A stretch of 64,000 bases of DNA from Alkalicoccus halolimnae (GCF_008014775.2 NZ_CP144914.1:372001-436000), one strand, 5' to 3'; numbered from the stretch's first letter, positions 52,623 to 62,819 are shown. The notes: generated by a model from the letters alone, not told the origin. Numbers and translations: made by a program.

Positions 52623-53441
52623 ATGTTAGAAAACATGACACTTTTAGAGGGGCTTGCGATTGTAGTCGATATTTCGCTTGTTGCCTTTGTTATCTATAAA
52701 TTAATAATGGTTATACGAGGGACCCGGGCTGTACAGCTTGTTAAAGGGATCACCGTGATCTTAGCTGTATGGTTTTTAAGCGGCTTTTTTGGTTTAAATA
52801 CACTGCAGTGGATTATGCAGCAGGCAGTTACTTACGGGCTTCTGGCGATTATTATCATCTTCCAGCCGGAACTGAGGCGGGCATTGGAACAGCTTGGCAG
52901 AGGAAAGTTTTTTCAATCGGCCTCTATTGCCGATGAAGAGGAAGTTCGTCAGTCCATTGATCACATTATAAAAGCTTCCCAGTACATGGCTAAACGCCGT
53001 ATCGGAGCGCTCATGTCTTTGGAGCGTGGAACGGGAATGACCGATTACATTGAGACTGGAGTGGCAATGAACGCGAAGCTGACTTCAGAACTGTTAACAA
53101 ACATTTTTATACCGAACGCACCGCTGCATGATGGAGCGGTGATTATCAAAAACAACGTTATAATGGCTGCGGGATGTTACCTGCCGCTTTCCGAAAATCC
53201 CTTTATATCGAAGGAACTTGGAACAAGGCACCGTGCCGCTCTTGGAGTAAGTGAAGTTACAGACGCTGTTACGATTGCCGTATCGGAAGAAACCGGGGCG
53301 GTGTCTGTAACGAAAAACGGGGAACTGCACCGGAGCCTTGATGAAGAAGCTCTCCGCAAAATACTGGAAAAAGAATTACTGACACGGGAAGGGAACGGTT
53401 CATCTTCGCTCTGGCAGTGGGGAGGAAGAAAGAATGGATAA
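52623..53441 (+). CDS. cdaA: Diadenylate cyclase CdaA
   Basis: Membrane-bound c-di-AMP synthase of 272 residues. Three N-terminal spans (~10-80) precede the DAC domain with the catalytic DGA motif in LHDGAVIIKNN and the RHR motif in GTRHRAALG. It condenses two ATP to c-di-AMP, which controls potassium and osmolyte homeostasis. ATG 52623 follows GGAGGAAG; TATAAT at 52567-52572 is a likely -10 element. It overlaps cdaR by 8 bp. The cdaA-cdaR-glmM order is the conserved Firmicutes operon. Confidence 0.96.
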   Translation: MLENMTLLEGLAIVVDISLVAFVIYKLIMVIRGTRAVQLVKGITVILAVWFLSGFFGLNTLQWIMQQAVTYGLLAIIIIFQPELRRALEQLGRGKFFQSASIADEEEVRQSIDHIIKASQYMAKRRIGALMSLERGTGMTDYIETGVAMNAKLTSELLTNIFIPNAPLHDGAVIIKNNVIMAAGCYLPLSENPFISKELGTRHRAALGVSEVTDAVTIAVSEETGAVSVTKNGELHRSLDEEALRKILEKELLTREGNGSSSLWQWGGRKNG

Positions 53442-55011
53442 ACTGTTCAGCAAAAGGTGGTTTATTAAGCTGACTTCGGTTGTTATTGCCGTGATGCTGT
53501 TCCTTATGGTGAATATTGAGAATCAGAGAAATCAGACAGGGGGAGGCATCCCCGGCATTACGAACGGGACGAGAGTACTTGAGGACGTGCCGCTGAATAC
53601 TTATTACGATGAAGAAAACTACATCGTTACAGAAGCGCCGGAAACGGTCCAGGTGACGCTGAGAGGACCGCAGAATGTGCTGACCCTCTCTCAGGTGACC
53701 CAGGGTCAGCAGGAAGTGTTTATTGACCTGGAAGGACTGGAAGCGGGAACTCATTATGAACGGGTTCAGTACCGCGGCTACCCGGATAATTTGAATATTT
53801 CAGTCACTCCCATCACCGTCAGGGTGACGCTTGAAGAGCGGCAGAGTATGTCTTTTCCTGTGGAAGTAGACTTTAATAACGTAGAAGATCTCGGATCCGG
53901 GCTGGAAGCAGGGACTCCTCAGATTGATCCGGAAAGCGTCGAAGTCAGTGGGGGCGCTGGTGCAGCCGATGAGGTGGACCGCGCTGTTGTAAATGTTGAC
54001 CTCACAGACCGCAGGGAAGACTTTACGGAATCTGCAAATGTGGTATTATATGATGAGGCTGGAAGCGAATTGGATATAACCGCCGACCCATCGGTTGTGG
54101 ATGTGACGGTGCCGATCACAAGCTCAGGCACAGAAGTACCACTTCGGACAGAGCCGCCGGAACAGCTCAACAGCGGTGGTTCTGTCAGCAGCGTAAATTT
54201 TGAACCGGAGACAGTTACTGTCTATGGTCCGGCGGAAGCGCTGGAAGACATTTCGTTTATCGATATTGACGTAGACTGGGCTGAAATCAGTGAAGATACA
54301 GTCATGGAAGTAGATGTCCCGGTACCAGAAGGGGCAGAGCGGGTAGAGCCGCAGCAGGCGGATCTTGAAATCAGTGTCGGAGAAGACGAAGAAGCAGAGG
54401 GAGAAGAAAGCAGGGAGTTTTCCGGCTTTCCTATAGAAGTAGAAGGAATGGCAGAAGATTTTTCTGTTGAATTTCCAACTTTCAGCAATGGGGAAATCCC
54501 TCTTCTCATGCGCGGGAATCCCAGCACGCTTGAAGAAGTGGAGCGGAGTGATGTGCAGGCGTCTGTCGATCTTTCCGGCCTTTCCAGCGGAACACACAGT
54601 GTTCCGCTGGAAGTAAGCGGTCCCGAAGGAGTGACTTTTCCTCAGGACGGCATTAATGTTACCGTTGTTCTTTCGGGGGGGCTTCCTGAAGAAGAAATGC
54701 CTCCTCCGGAAGAAGAGGAAGAAGAAGCGCCGGAAGAAAATAATGAAGAAGCAGATCCGCCGGATGAATCCGGGGAACAGGACGAATCAGAAGACCCGGA
54801 AGAAACGGAGGAATCCGAAGAAACCGGAGAAACCGGAGAATCCGATCTTCCTCAGGAAGAGAATCCAGAAAATGATCTGCAGGAAAACAACGAATCAGTC
54901 GACAGCCAGGAAAATGATCCGGATGATATAGAACCTTCAGAAGAGAACAACGCTGCAGAGAATGCAGGTGAGAACGAAGAAGAGGTCAATATTAACAATG
55001 ATAGTGCTTAA
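53434..55011 (+). CDS. cdaR: CdaA regulatory protein CdaR (YbbR-domain protein)
   Basis: Protein of 525 residues with an N-terminal membrane span (FIKLTSVVIAVMLFLMVNI). About four YbbR repeats follow (~50-420), each ending in a pattern such as ITVRVTLEE or VDVTVPITS. The C-terminal ~105 residues are an extremely acidic, low-complexity Glu/Asp/Pro/Asn tail (e.g. PPPEEEEEEAPEENNEE) outside the membrane. It binds and modulates CdaA. The long acidic tail is probably a lineage-specific feature suited to high salt. The start lies inside cdaA, with GGAGGAAG upstream. Confidence 0.92.
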   Translation: MDKLFSKRWFIKLTSVVIAVMLFLMVNIENQRNQTGGGIPGITNGTRVLEDVPLNTYYDEENYIVTEAPETVQVTLRGPQNVLTLSQVTQGQQEVFIDLEGLEAGTHYERVQYRGYPDNLNISVTPITVRVTLEERQSMSFPVEVDFNNVEDLGSGLEAGTPQIDPESVEVSGGAGAADEVDRAVVNVDLTDRREDFTESANVVLYDEAGSELDITADPSVVDVTVPITSSGTEVPLRTEPPEQLNSGGSVSSVNFEPETVTVYGPAEALEDISFIDIDVDWAEISEDTVMEVDVPVPEGAERVEPQQADLEISVGEDEEAEGEESREFSGFPIEVEGMAEDFSVEFPTFSNGEIPLLMRGNPSTLEEVERSDVQASVDLSGLSSGTHSVPLEVSGPEGVTFPQDGINVTVVLSGGLPEEEMPPPEEEEEEAPEENNEEADPPDESGEQDESEDPEETEESEETGETGESDLPQEENPENDLQENNESVDSQENDPDDIEPSEENNAAENAGENEEEVNINNDSA

Positions 55012-55023
55012 GGAGCGATAATC

Positions 55024-56391
55024 ATGGGTAAATATTTTGGGACAGACGGCGTCCGCGGAGTCGCCAACAAGGAGTTGACACCTGAACTGGCATTCAAACT
55101 GGGACGGTTTGGCGGCTATGTGTTGACGAAAGCTAAAAATACGGCGAAGCCGAAAATATTAATCGGCCGGGATACACGAATATCGGGAACTATGCTGGAG
55201 AGCGCGCTTGTGGCAGGACTTCTTTCCATCGGGTCTGAAGTCATGCGGCTCGGTGTTATTACGACACCGGGAGTAGCTTATTTAACAAAGGCATTGAGCG
55301 CAGATGCCGGTGTCATGATTTCCGCCTCCCATAATCCGGTAGAAGATAACGGTATTAAATTTTTCGGTTCGGACGGCTTTAAGCTTCTCGATGTCCAGGA
55401 AGAGGAAATCGAAGAGCTTCTTCATGAGGAAAGCGAGATGGAAGACGCGCTTCCCCGGCCGGTCGGCGGCAATATCGGGACCGTGAGCGACTACTTTGAA
55501 GGAGGACAGAAGTATCTCCGATATTTAAAGCAGACGGTATCCGGAAGTTTCTCGGGGCTTCATATAGCTCTGGACTGCGCCCACGGAGCAGCTTCTCCCC
55601 TGGCAAATCATCTGTTTGCTGATCTCGAAGCAGAGAAAATTTCCTGCATCGGCTCTTCACCAAATGGAGTGAACATTAATGACGGTGTCGGATCAACGCA
55701 TCCGGAGCCACTAAGGGAACTCGTAAAAGAAAAAGGAGCCGATATCGGCCTTGCCTTTGACGGGGATGCCGACCGTTTAATAGCGGTGGATGAAAAGGGA
55801 GAAATCGTCGACGGCGATCAAATCATGTATATCTGTGCCAAATATTTGAAAGATCAGGGGAAACTTAATTACAAGACGCTTGTAACGACTGTAATGAGCA
55901 ACCTCGGCCTCTATAAAGCTCTGGAAAGCCAGGGAATTGAAACGAAACAGACAGCTGTTGGAGACCGGTATGTGATGGAGGAAATGCGCAAAGGCGGATA
56001 CAATCTCGGCGGCGAGCAGTCCGGGCACTTAATTTTCCTTGACCATACAACGACCGGAGACGGTCTGCTTTCTGCCCTGCAGCTCGTACAGATTGTAAAA
56101 GCCAGCGGGAAAAAGCTGTCCGAACTGGCAGCGGAAATCCCTAAATATCCTCAAAAGCTGATTAATGTACGCGTGCTGGATAAGCATCAGCTTCATTCCA
56201 GTACAGCCATAGCGGAGGAGATTCGTTTAGTGGAAGAAGAGATGCAGGGAGAAGGTCGTATCCTTGTGCGCCCTTCCGGTACAGAGTCGCTTGTAAGAGT
56301 GATGGCGGAAGCTCCGGACGCAGAAACGTGCAATATGTACGTGAATAAAGTGGTGGATGTAGTCAAACAGGAACTTGGCTCCATGGAATAA
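55024..56391 (+). CDS. glmM: Phosphoglucosamine mutase
   Basis: Hexose-phosphate mutase of 455 residues. The N-terminal [12 protein letters not shown], the active-site serine in [12 protein letters not shown], the metal-binding DGDADR and the sugar-binding GGEQSGH are present, as is the C-terminal [12 protein letters not shown]. It converts glucosamine-6-P to glucosamine-1-P for cell-wall synthesis and is also known to restrain CdaA. It follows cdaR after 12 bp. A terminator at 56448-56487 separates it from the inverted mannitol operon, so glmS is not directly next to it as in B. subtilis. Confidence 0.97.
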   Translation: MGKYFGTDGVRGVANKELTPELAFKLGRFGGYVLTKAKNTAKPKILIGRDTRISGTMLESALVAGLLSIGSEVMRLGVITTPGVAYLTKALSADAGVMISASHNPVEDNGIKFFGSDGFKLLDVQEEEIEELLHEESEMEDALPRPVGGNIGTVSDYFEGGQKYLRYLKQTVSGSFSGLHIALDCAHGAASPLANHLFADLEAEKISCIGSSPNGVNINDGVGSTHPEPLRELVKEKGADIGLAFDGDADRLIAVDEKGEIVDGDQIMYICAKYLKDQGKLNYKTLVTTVMSNLGLYKALESQGIETKQTAVGDRYVMEEMRKGGYNLGGEQSGHLIFLDHTTTGDGLLSALQLVQIVKASGKKLSELAAEIPKYPQKLINVRVLDKHQLHSSTAIAEEIRLVEEEMQGEGRILVRPSGTESLVRVMAEAPDAETCNMYVNKVVDVVKQELGSME

Positions 56392-56447
56392 AACAGCTTT
56401 CCCAATGTTTGATTTGGGGATATGTTCTGAAGCAGGATATAGATAAG

Positions 56448-56487
56448 TAAAAGGCCTTCATGACAATTTTGTCGTGAAGGTCTTTTA
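56448..56487 (+). terminator. Terminator of cdaA-cdaR-glmM
   Basis: AAAAGGCCTTCATGAC and GTCGTGAAGGTCTTTT form a long stem with an A/T tract on each side. Confidence 0.9.
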
Positions 56488-56534
56488 GGCTATTAAAGAA
56501 TGAGTTTAAGTATTTTTAAGCTGGTTGATCCTTC

Positions 56535-57150
56535 ATTCTTCTGCTCACCGTCGGACGCTTTCCGAGGGGCTCGTCTTCAGCTATTTTCGTTAAAGCCCTA
56601 TCGGCTTCAGCGAAAAGGATCTTCTGACTTCGCTTAAATCCCTCCGGAGTCGCCGACGTTCGCTTCAGAAAGGGAAACCTGATCATGGTTTTTTATTTGA
56701 AGAATGGTTTAAGACAGCCCTTACTTCCTTTATCAGTAGTTATCGGTTTAATCTTCGTACAAGAAAAGAAAATGTGCCTTTCATAAACGGGGATTCCAGT
56801 TAATAAAACCTGCAAAAGAAGCGAAACGTCCTCGAAGGCTCGTAACCGTAATAGGAGAGGCCTCTGAAAAAGTAGTGTTCCGTCAAAAAAGCAGATGTAA
56901 AAATCCGATATAGAGTGTATGTATATATTTCAAAATTTGAATCGATTTTATAAAACGATTTTCCTGGTGGTTGCACGAATATTTTAAAACTTACTTTACT
57001 ATCTATTCGTAAATAGAGTTGAATGATTGAAACAATAGACGGTGACTCCTGTGGGATCAGCGAAGTCTGAAAATCCATTCTTTCTGAGCCCGGCGAAGGA
57101 AGAATTAGTTGAAGACGAGCCCCACGGAAAGCGTCCGTCTGCAGTGAAAA
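56535..57150. repeat. Inverted pair of R3 repeats and AT-rich spacer
   Basis: GTCGGACGCTTTCCGAGGGGCTCGTCTTCAGCTA (from 56550; first block GGACGCTTTCCG) and its inverse near 57095-57140 (GAAGACGAGCCCCACGGAAAGCGTCC) face each other. The space between is AT-rich, with small ATCGATT palindromes. No gene is supported anywhere in 56488-57247. Confidence 0.6.
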
Positions 57151-57247
57151 TCATTCCCATAGTTCGAAAATATGTTCTATAAAATCGATTCAATTATATA
57201 TCGATATTGAAGCATTTTATAGAAAGAAATCAGCTGTGAAAACATGG

Positions 57248-57287
57248 AGAAGACCTTCCTGACAACGTTTGTCGGGAAGGTCTTCTT
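57248..57287 (-). terminator. Terminator of the mannitol operon
   Basis: AGAAGACCTTCCTGACA and TTGTCGGGAAGGTCTTCT form a long stem, with a purine-rich side that gives a weak U-run on the minus strand. It lies 25 bp after mtlD. Confidence 0.82.
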
Positions 57288-57312
57288 TCCTGCTGTGCTG
57301 CTTTAAAACTGT

Positions 57313-58440
57313 CTATGCAGAAGTTCCCACAGCTTTTTGAATCAATTGATGATCCTCCGGGAGGCCGGTTACAGAAGCGAGAGCTTTGACCGGGCCATCT
57401 TTTCGGATCGACTCCTGTAAAGAAACAGCCTCCTCATCTTCCGCGAAATCATATAGCATAGCGGCACGGATGACCCTGAGGAGCGCTTCAGGTGTGGTGC
57501 CGTAATCAATGAGCTGAAGGGCAGGACTGACGAGCCTTTCCGCAGGGCCGAGCTTTTTCATCGGCTGACGAGCGACACGGGTGATCTGGTCTGTTAAATA
57601 TTCGTTGGCAAACCGGGAGATGATCGTTACGATATATTCGGCATGCTCCTTTTCATCGAACCCGTATTTCTTCTTCAGGAGCGCCCCCGTTTCGGATAAA
57701 GTTTCCTGGAGTTCCTTTAGAATCTGCGTGTCTTTTAAGGCTTCCTGAACAGTCGTATACCCTTTCTGATAGCCGTGGTAGGCAGCTGCGGCATGTCCGG
57801 TATTGACGGTGAAAAGTTTTCTTTCGATATAAGCACCGAGATTGTCGACGTAGTGAGCCCCTTCAATAGGAGGCAGAGAGCCGGCAGTGTTCTCAATCGT
57901 CCACTCAAAGAAAGGCTCTACGAGTACATCGAGCGGGTTGTCCATATTCTGGACGGGGACGATGCGGTCCACAGCGGCGTTGGGGAAGGAAGCAAATGTC
58001 TGGATCTTCTCCCACTCCGCCCCGGTCAGATGCTTCTGGAGAGCGTCGGTGAGCATATCCGTTCCGTTTACCGCATTTTCACAGGCAATAACCGTAACCG
58101 GCCTGCTGGATCCGAGCCGCTTTTTCAGGCTTTCTGCGATGACTGGGGCTACGTGCGGAAGGACGTGTGCGCCGACTGCTGTTGTGACGATTTCTGCTGT
58201 CTCCAGGTAATTAACGAGAGCTTTTTTTTCCGCAGCGGAGTGAACCGCTTTGAAACGAGTCACCTCGTAGGAGCGCCCCTCGGCTTCTGCGTAATGAACC
58301 CGGTAGCTGTCCGCCTGTTGAAGCTGGGAAATTAAATCGTCGTTGATGTCAGCGAAAACGACTTCGTATCCGGAATCGGCGAGCAGGTGCCCGATAAATC
58401 CCCGGCCGATATTTCCGGCTCCAAAATGTACGGCTAACAT
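57313..58440 (-). CDS. mtlD: Mannitol-1-phosphate 5-dehydrogenase
   Basis: NAD-dependent polyol dehydrogenase of 375 residues. The N-terminal nucleotide loop is FGAGNIGRGFIG, followed by VFADIND. The catalytic region includes NTGHAAAAYHGYQKG with the conserved Lys/His set. It oxidises mannitol-1-phosphate to fructose-6-phosphate, which can feed directly into GlmS. The start ATG 58440 abuts the mtlF stop codon. It is the last gene of mtlA-mtlR-mtlF-mtlD. Confidence 0.95.
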   Translation of the reverse strand: MLAVHFGAGNIGRGFIGHLLADSGYEVVFADINDDLISQLQQADSYRVHYAEAEGRSYEVTRFKAVHSAAEKKALVNYLETAEIVTTAVGAHVLPHVAPVIAESLKKRLGSSRPVTVIACENAVNGTDMLTDALQKHLTGAEWEKIQTFASFPNAAVDRIVPVQNMDNPLDVLVEPFFEWTIENTAGSLPPIEGAHYVDNLGAYIERKLFTVNTGHAAAAYHGYQKGYTTVQEALKDTQILKELQETLSETGALLKKKYGFDEKEHAEYIVTIISRFANEYLTDQITRVARQPMKKLGPAERLVSPALQLIDYGTTPEALLRVIRAAMLYDFAEDEEAVSLQESIRKDGPVKALASVTGLPEDHQLIQKAVGTSA

Positions 58441-58878
58441 TTACTCCACCTCACTGAACATGGCGAGCAGTTCTTCTTTGGTAGTGGCATTAAGCATGCG
58501 TTCAATGTTCTCTTCTTCAGAACAGAGAATCGCAATTTTAGACAGGAGTTCAAGATGTTCATTGTTTTTACCGGCAATTCCAAAGATCAGTTTTGCCGTA
58601 TTTCCGCTTCCGTAGTCAACGCCTTCTGGAACTTGAATTACGGACATCCCGGAGTGATAGACGCTGTCTTTTGCATCGTCTGTGCCGTGGGGAATGGCAA
58701 CGAAGTTTCCCATGAATGTCGAGCTCATTTCTTCCCGCTCAAACATCTTGTCAATATAGTGTTCATCCGTATAGCCGCCTTCCACGAGCAGGCGGCCTGC
58801 TTCACGGATTGCTTCTTCCTGCGAAGCGGGACTTGCGTTCAAAATGATATTTTCCGCGGGTAAAATTTCTTTTGCCAT
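58441..58878 (-). CDS. mtlF: Mannitol-specific PTS enzyme IIA
   Basis: Stand-alone EIIA-Mtl of 145 residues. The phospho-histidine lies in VAIPHGTDDAK. It passes phosphate from HPr to the EIIB domain of MtlA and, in Geobacillus/Bacillus, also modulates MtlR. The start is taken as ATG 58878 with AAAGGAG 9 nt upstream; a TTG at 58884 is closer to that site. It is located between mtlR and mtlD, as in Geobacillus stearothermophilus. Confidence 0.95.
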   Translation of the reverse strand: MAKEILPAENIILNASPASQEEAIREAGRLLVEGGYTDEHYIDKMFEREEMSSTFMGNFVAIPHGTDDAKDSVYHSGMSVIQVPEGVDYGSGNTAKLIFGIAGKNNEHLELLSKIAILCSEEENIERMLNATTKEELLAMFSEVE

Positions 58879-58892
58879 GGTCAATCGCTCCT

Positions 58893-60967
58893 TTAAGATA
58901 AATTATTTCGGTAAAGATTTAAAAATTCATTACTCATAAACGTTTTAATGTCGTTTTCCGACCCCGTTTCAAACAGACGGATACTTTCTTTTGTCTGGAC
59001 GATCATTCCGCTGATAGTGCTCAGCGCAGAAGATTCGACGTTATTCGTATTCTCCGGAGCGAGCATGATTAAAATCCGCTTTACGGAAATAGTCGATCCA
59101 TCCATTGCTTCAAGCGATTCCGGTTCTTTCCGCTCATAAATAAGGAAGACCGGCTCGTTTACGGAAGAGCTCCTGGTGTGAAAGAGTGCGAGAGCTGTGC
59201 CCGGAAGACCGACTCCGGAAAGGTTTTCCCTGATTTTCAGCTTGTCATTAACTTCCTCTGCACTTTTTATCAGCTTTTTATCTTCCAGATAGGTCATCAT
59301 GTTGTACATACTGTGCCAGATCTCGGTGGAAGTCTCTTCCTGAACAACTTCCACATGTTCGAGAAGCCGGACAGTTGTCATTAACAGATCCCGGAGTGAT
59401 TCAAGCGTTACATCACTGGGACGGGCAGGAGTTGCAGGGGGGACCGTTTCTTTTCTTTGGAAAACGGCCTTTCTGCTGATATAGCCCTCAATCTGACGGA
59501 TTTCCTGGTCTGTTAAAAATGGATTGACCTGAATGTAGTCGACCTCTTCCTCTTCAAGCGGAATTGTGGAAATAACAAGATCTGCCGGGCCGATCTCCAC
59601 CTGCTGCAGATCAAATAAAGATAAAAGGTGAATATCTGTAATAGACGGAAACTCTTTTTGCAGCCTGCTGGCCATCATTTTTGAAGAGCCGATGCCGCTG
59701 GAACAGATAACGAAAGCGCGGTAGGTGACGAGCTTTTTACTTCGTTCCAGCGTCGAGCCGAAATGAAGGACGAGAAACCCAATTTCATCATCAGGCACAT
59801 GAATGTCCGGCGAGATGCGGGCCATACAATTGGAAATTACGTGAAACAACTGCGGATAATTTGTTTGAATATTTTCCAGCAGTGGATTATTAATACGCAT
59901 CTGCTGGGCCATTCTGTAGAGAGCAGGGGCGAGATGGGCGTGAAGGCCCTGCTCGAGGGAATCATCTTCCGTAAAATCGACCCCGTACTCCTGACTGACA
60001 TGGCGGATAAGTCTTTTCACGATCATCGTTACATCATATTCGGATTCGGCGTAAGACAGCTTTTCGTGCTGCAGCTTTGCGCCGCGCAGATGCATCGTAA
60101 TATAGCCGACCTCTTCTTCGGGAAGAGTAGTATGAAAAATCTCTTCCAGGCTTCGGGCCAGTTCTGACGCCAGCTTGAATTCATTAGTTGGTTTCAGCCG
60201 GTCAAGAAGCTCCTGTTTCATTTCAATGTTTTCACCTTTTGTAATCCGTTCCATCGCCAGGGCCAGGTGTACGACAAGGGCGATATAGGACGTATCTGCA
60301 ATAGGGGCAGGAAGAGATTTATTAACTTCTTCTACAGCAGACTCAATTCTCGTCAGCTGTTCATTGCGTACGAAGCCGAGAAGCTGGCTGGAAATCGTAT
60401 CACTTTTCGTCGTTTCCAGACTGTTGCGTCTTATAAATCGGAGAAGTTCTGTTTCTTCAATATGATTGGAAAGAAGTCCGCTGAGTGCCCTGCGTTTGGC
60501 TGCTTCCTCGCCGGTCACCTGCACACCAAACCCGCGCCTTCGGACGAGCGTGAGCTGATAGGCTTCAAGCCACTCTGCTACGTGATCAAGATCACTGCTT
60601 ACTGTCGCTGTCGTGACGTGCAGATCGGAAGCAAGAGCATGAAGCTTCACCGGTTCAAGCGCTGCGAGAAGCTTATATGTGAGGAGCAGGTGACGCTGTT
60701 CAGGGAGGAAATCAAAGTGATGCGACTTCTCCATATCCGCCTGAAACTGTTCGAGGGAAGCGGGGGACCCGACAAGACGGATCCCCTTTCCTGCTTTTTT
60801 TCAAGGTGTAGTTCATAAGGTCTCAAAATGGTATCGAAATTGGCAAGGTCGCGGTGAATCGTTCTGTCACTTACGTCAAGTTTCTCTGCTATCCATGAGA
60901 TGGTGACGCCGTCCGGATGAGCCAGAAGCTCATCCAGAATACGACGGTCACGGGCTGATACATACAA
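58893..60967 (-). CDS. mtlR: Mannitol operon activator MtlR, split by a -1 frameshift
   Basis: PTS-regulated activator. Read in two frames joined at about 60794 it gives ~691 residues, the family's normal length (694 in B. subtilis). Order: first helix-turn-helix (ARDRRILDELL..VSDRTIHRDL), second HTH (ALASDLHVTTATVSSDL), two PRD domains, a EIIB-like domain with Cys (VICSSGIGSSKMM) and a EIIA-like domain (GVGLPGTALALFH). The upstream frame alone stops after 106 codons; the downstream frame, opened at ATG 60734, would lack the first HTH. The junction lies on A AAA AAG (60800-60794), and the -1 frame gives the conserved-looking KKAGKGIRLVGSP. It could be programmed frameshifting, a sequencing error or a real lesion. 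MtlA phosphorylates such regulators and thereby controls mannitol uptake genes. Confidence 0.85.
60763..60800 (-). promoter_or_regulatory. Candidate -1 ribosomal frameshift signal in mtlR
   Basis: On the minus strand the heptamer A AAA AAG, in zero-frame phase (codons GAA AAA AAG), is followed by the 7-nt spacer CAGGAAA. The stem GGGGATCC (60786-60779) then pairs with GGGTCCCC (60770-60763) around an 8-nt loop; the eight pairs include one G-U. This heptamer type is the slippery site of E. coli dnaX. Confidence 0.55.
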
Positions 60968-60997
60968 AAGCGTTCACCTCCTTTTTCAAGAGGCCTG

Positions 60998-62434
60998 TTA
61001 TGACTGAAGCCTCTCTACGAGCCTGTCATATTCCGGGCTGTTAAGGAAATTATCCACCGAAATATGTTCTGCATCCGGACGCTTCTCTTTCGCACGCGGA
61101 GTAAGGTCTTTATGAGTAATGACAATGTCCACGTCTTCAGGCAGGTTACTAATGGAAGTATTCGTCACGTCAATATCAAGTCCTGCTTTTTTAATTTTGT
61201 TTTTTAAGATTGAAGATCCCATCGCACTGGAACCCATGCCTGCGTCACAGGCGAAAATGATTCTGTTTACATCTGCAGCTTCTTTCGTCGTTTCACCATC
61301 TGCTGCAGCACCGGCACTTCCTGCAGTGAAAGCAGAAGCGACACTGCTTTTCTTGCCTTTCATTTCTTCCATCTTCGTAGCTGCTCCTTCAAGATCTTCT
61401 TCTGCAGGAGCCTTCGTTGTTTTCAGAATCAACCCGCCGACAAGGAAGGAAACGAGAGCTGCGATAAATACGCCGCCGAAAACACCGAGGTAATCTGTGC
61501 CCGGCGTCATAGCCGCATAGGCAAAAATGCTGCCCGGTGCCGGAGTCGCGCGAAGACCGACGTCAAAAAGGGTAAAGGTGAATATCCCGCTCATACCGCC
61601 TGCAATTGCTGCGAGAATAAGCATCGGTCTCATAAGAATATAAGGGAAGTAAATTTCGTGAATACCTCCAAAGAACTGAATGATAATCGCACCCGGCGCC
61701 GTACGTTTTGCCGTGCCGCTTCCGAAAATCATCACGGCCAGAAGGACACCGAGACCAGGACCTGGGTTTGTTTCAAGCATAAACAGGATGGATTTTCCCT
61801 GTTCGGCTGCCTGATCCAGACCAATAGGACTGAGAATGCCGTGGTTGATGGCATTATTTAAGAAAAGCACTTTCGCCGGTTCAATAATGATACTAGCTAA
61901 TGGAAGGAGACCTGCCGAAACAATCGCGTTTACACCAGCGGCAAGCGTCTGATTCAGCCCTTCTACAACCGGGCCGATCCCGACCATGGCGAGCAGGGTG
62001 AGAATCATCGCGAGAATACCCGCGGTGAAATTATTGACGAGCATTTCAAATCCGGGTTTGATTTTCCCGTCCAAAGATTCGTCAATCTTCTTAATCAGGT
62101 AACCGCCGAGAGGACCCATGATCATCGCACCGATGAACATCGGAATGTCGGCACCGACGATGACACCCATCGTAGCAGTGGCACCGACGACGCCACCACG
62201 TCCGCCGTAGACGATTTTACCACCGGTGTAACCGATAAGGAGCGGCAGCAGGAAGAGAATCATCGGATCGACAAGCTGGACGAACGTTTCGTTTGGAATC
62301 CATCCGTCTGGAATGAACAGGGCTGTAATTAACCCCCAGGCAATGAACGCACCGATGTTCGGCATGATCATACCGCTCAAAAAGGTTCCGAATCGCTGAA
62401 TTTTCGTGCGGAACGTTGATTTTTGTTCTGCCAT
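60998..62434 (-). CDS. mtlA: Mannitol-specific PTS enzyme IICB
   Basis: Membrane permease of 478 residues. The N-terminal EIIC part (~1-340) has about eight to ten spans and the substrate-site motif GGIHEIYFPY. The C-terminal EIIB domain (~385-478) carries the phospho-cysteine in IIFACDAGMGSSAMG. It imports mannitol and releases mannitol-1-phosphate. EIIA is encoded separately by mtlF. AAGGGGG precedes ATG 62434. It is the first gene of the operon, behind a cre-like site. The operon is inserted, in reverse orientation, between glmM and glmS. Confidence 0.95.
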   Translation of the reverse strand: MAEQKSTFRTKIQRFGTFLSGMIMPNIGAFIAWGLITALFIPDGWIPNETFVQLVDPMILFLLPLLIGYTGGKIVYGGRGGVVGATATMGVIVGADIPMFIGAMIMGPLGGYLIKKIDESLDGKIKPGFEMLVNNFTAGILAMILTLLAMVGIGPVVEGLNQTLAAGVNAIVSAGLLPLASIIIEPAKVLFLNNAINHGILSPIGLDQAAEQGKSILFMLETNPGPGLGVLLAVMIFGSGTAKRTAPGAIIIQFFGGIHEIYFPYILMRPMLILAAIAGGMSGIFTFTLFDVGLRATPAPGSIFAYAAMTPGTDYLGVFGGVFIAALVSFLVGGLILKTTKAPAEEDLEGAATKMEEMKGKKSSVASAFTAGSAGAAADGETTKEAADVNRIIFACDAGMGSSAMGSSILKNKIKKAGLDIDVTNTSISNLPEDVDIVITHKDLTPRAKEKRPDAEHISVDNFLNSPEYDRLVERLQS

Positions 62435-62472
62435 AATTATTTCCCCCTTAAATTATTCCGCCTTTAAGCGAA

Positions 62473-62501
62473 GTTATACTTTAAGAATAGAGCGCTTTCA
62501 T
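62473..62501 (-). promoter_or_regulatory. mtlA promoter with a CcpA cre-like site
   Basis: Minus strand: ATGAAAGCGCTCTA (62501-62488) fits the catabolite-responsive element consensus WTGAAARCGYTTW closely and overlaps the -35 position of a promoter whose -10 is TATAAC (62478-62473). Repression by CcpA in glucose and activation by MtlR would be expected. Confidence 0.65.
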
Positions 62502-62819
62502 CGCTGATACAACAAAATCAAAAGCCAATTTCGTCATCAGGTCTCCTGACATAATTTAATAAAGCCCCGTGCCGGAGCTGACAGAGAGGAGTTGAAAAAA
62601 TGAGTATTATCTGTAACACTGTAGAACGGGAAGCGACCAATACAGTACAGCCTTTCCTTCTAATTCTAAGGACAAGAGCCTGACACACAAACGTTTGTTC
62701 CGAAATAACAGCTGTAAGCTTCTTTTTCCAAATTGTTCAAAAAAAAGATTGACCAAGATTAGTCCTATGTAGTATGCTGATTCTATTCAAATACATGAAA
62801 GGAGGATAGTCCCAAAAAT
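62502..62819. other. Divergent region mtlA / glmS
   Basis: AT-rich, with no gene. The plus-strand promoter for the glmS leader should lie around 62750-62800; TTGACC..TAGTATGCTGAT near 62751-62782 is a plausible sigma-A promoter. Confidence 0.45.

Noticed and set aside
60647..60967. Independent small HTH protein upstream of mtlR
   Set aside because: Its residues up to about codon 58 match the missing MtlR N terminus, and the -1 frame continues into MtlR; the last ~48 codons look out of frame. It is treated as part of mtlR.
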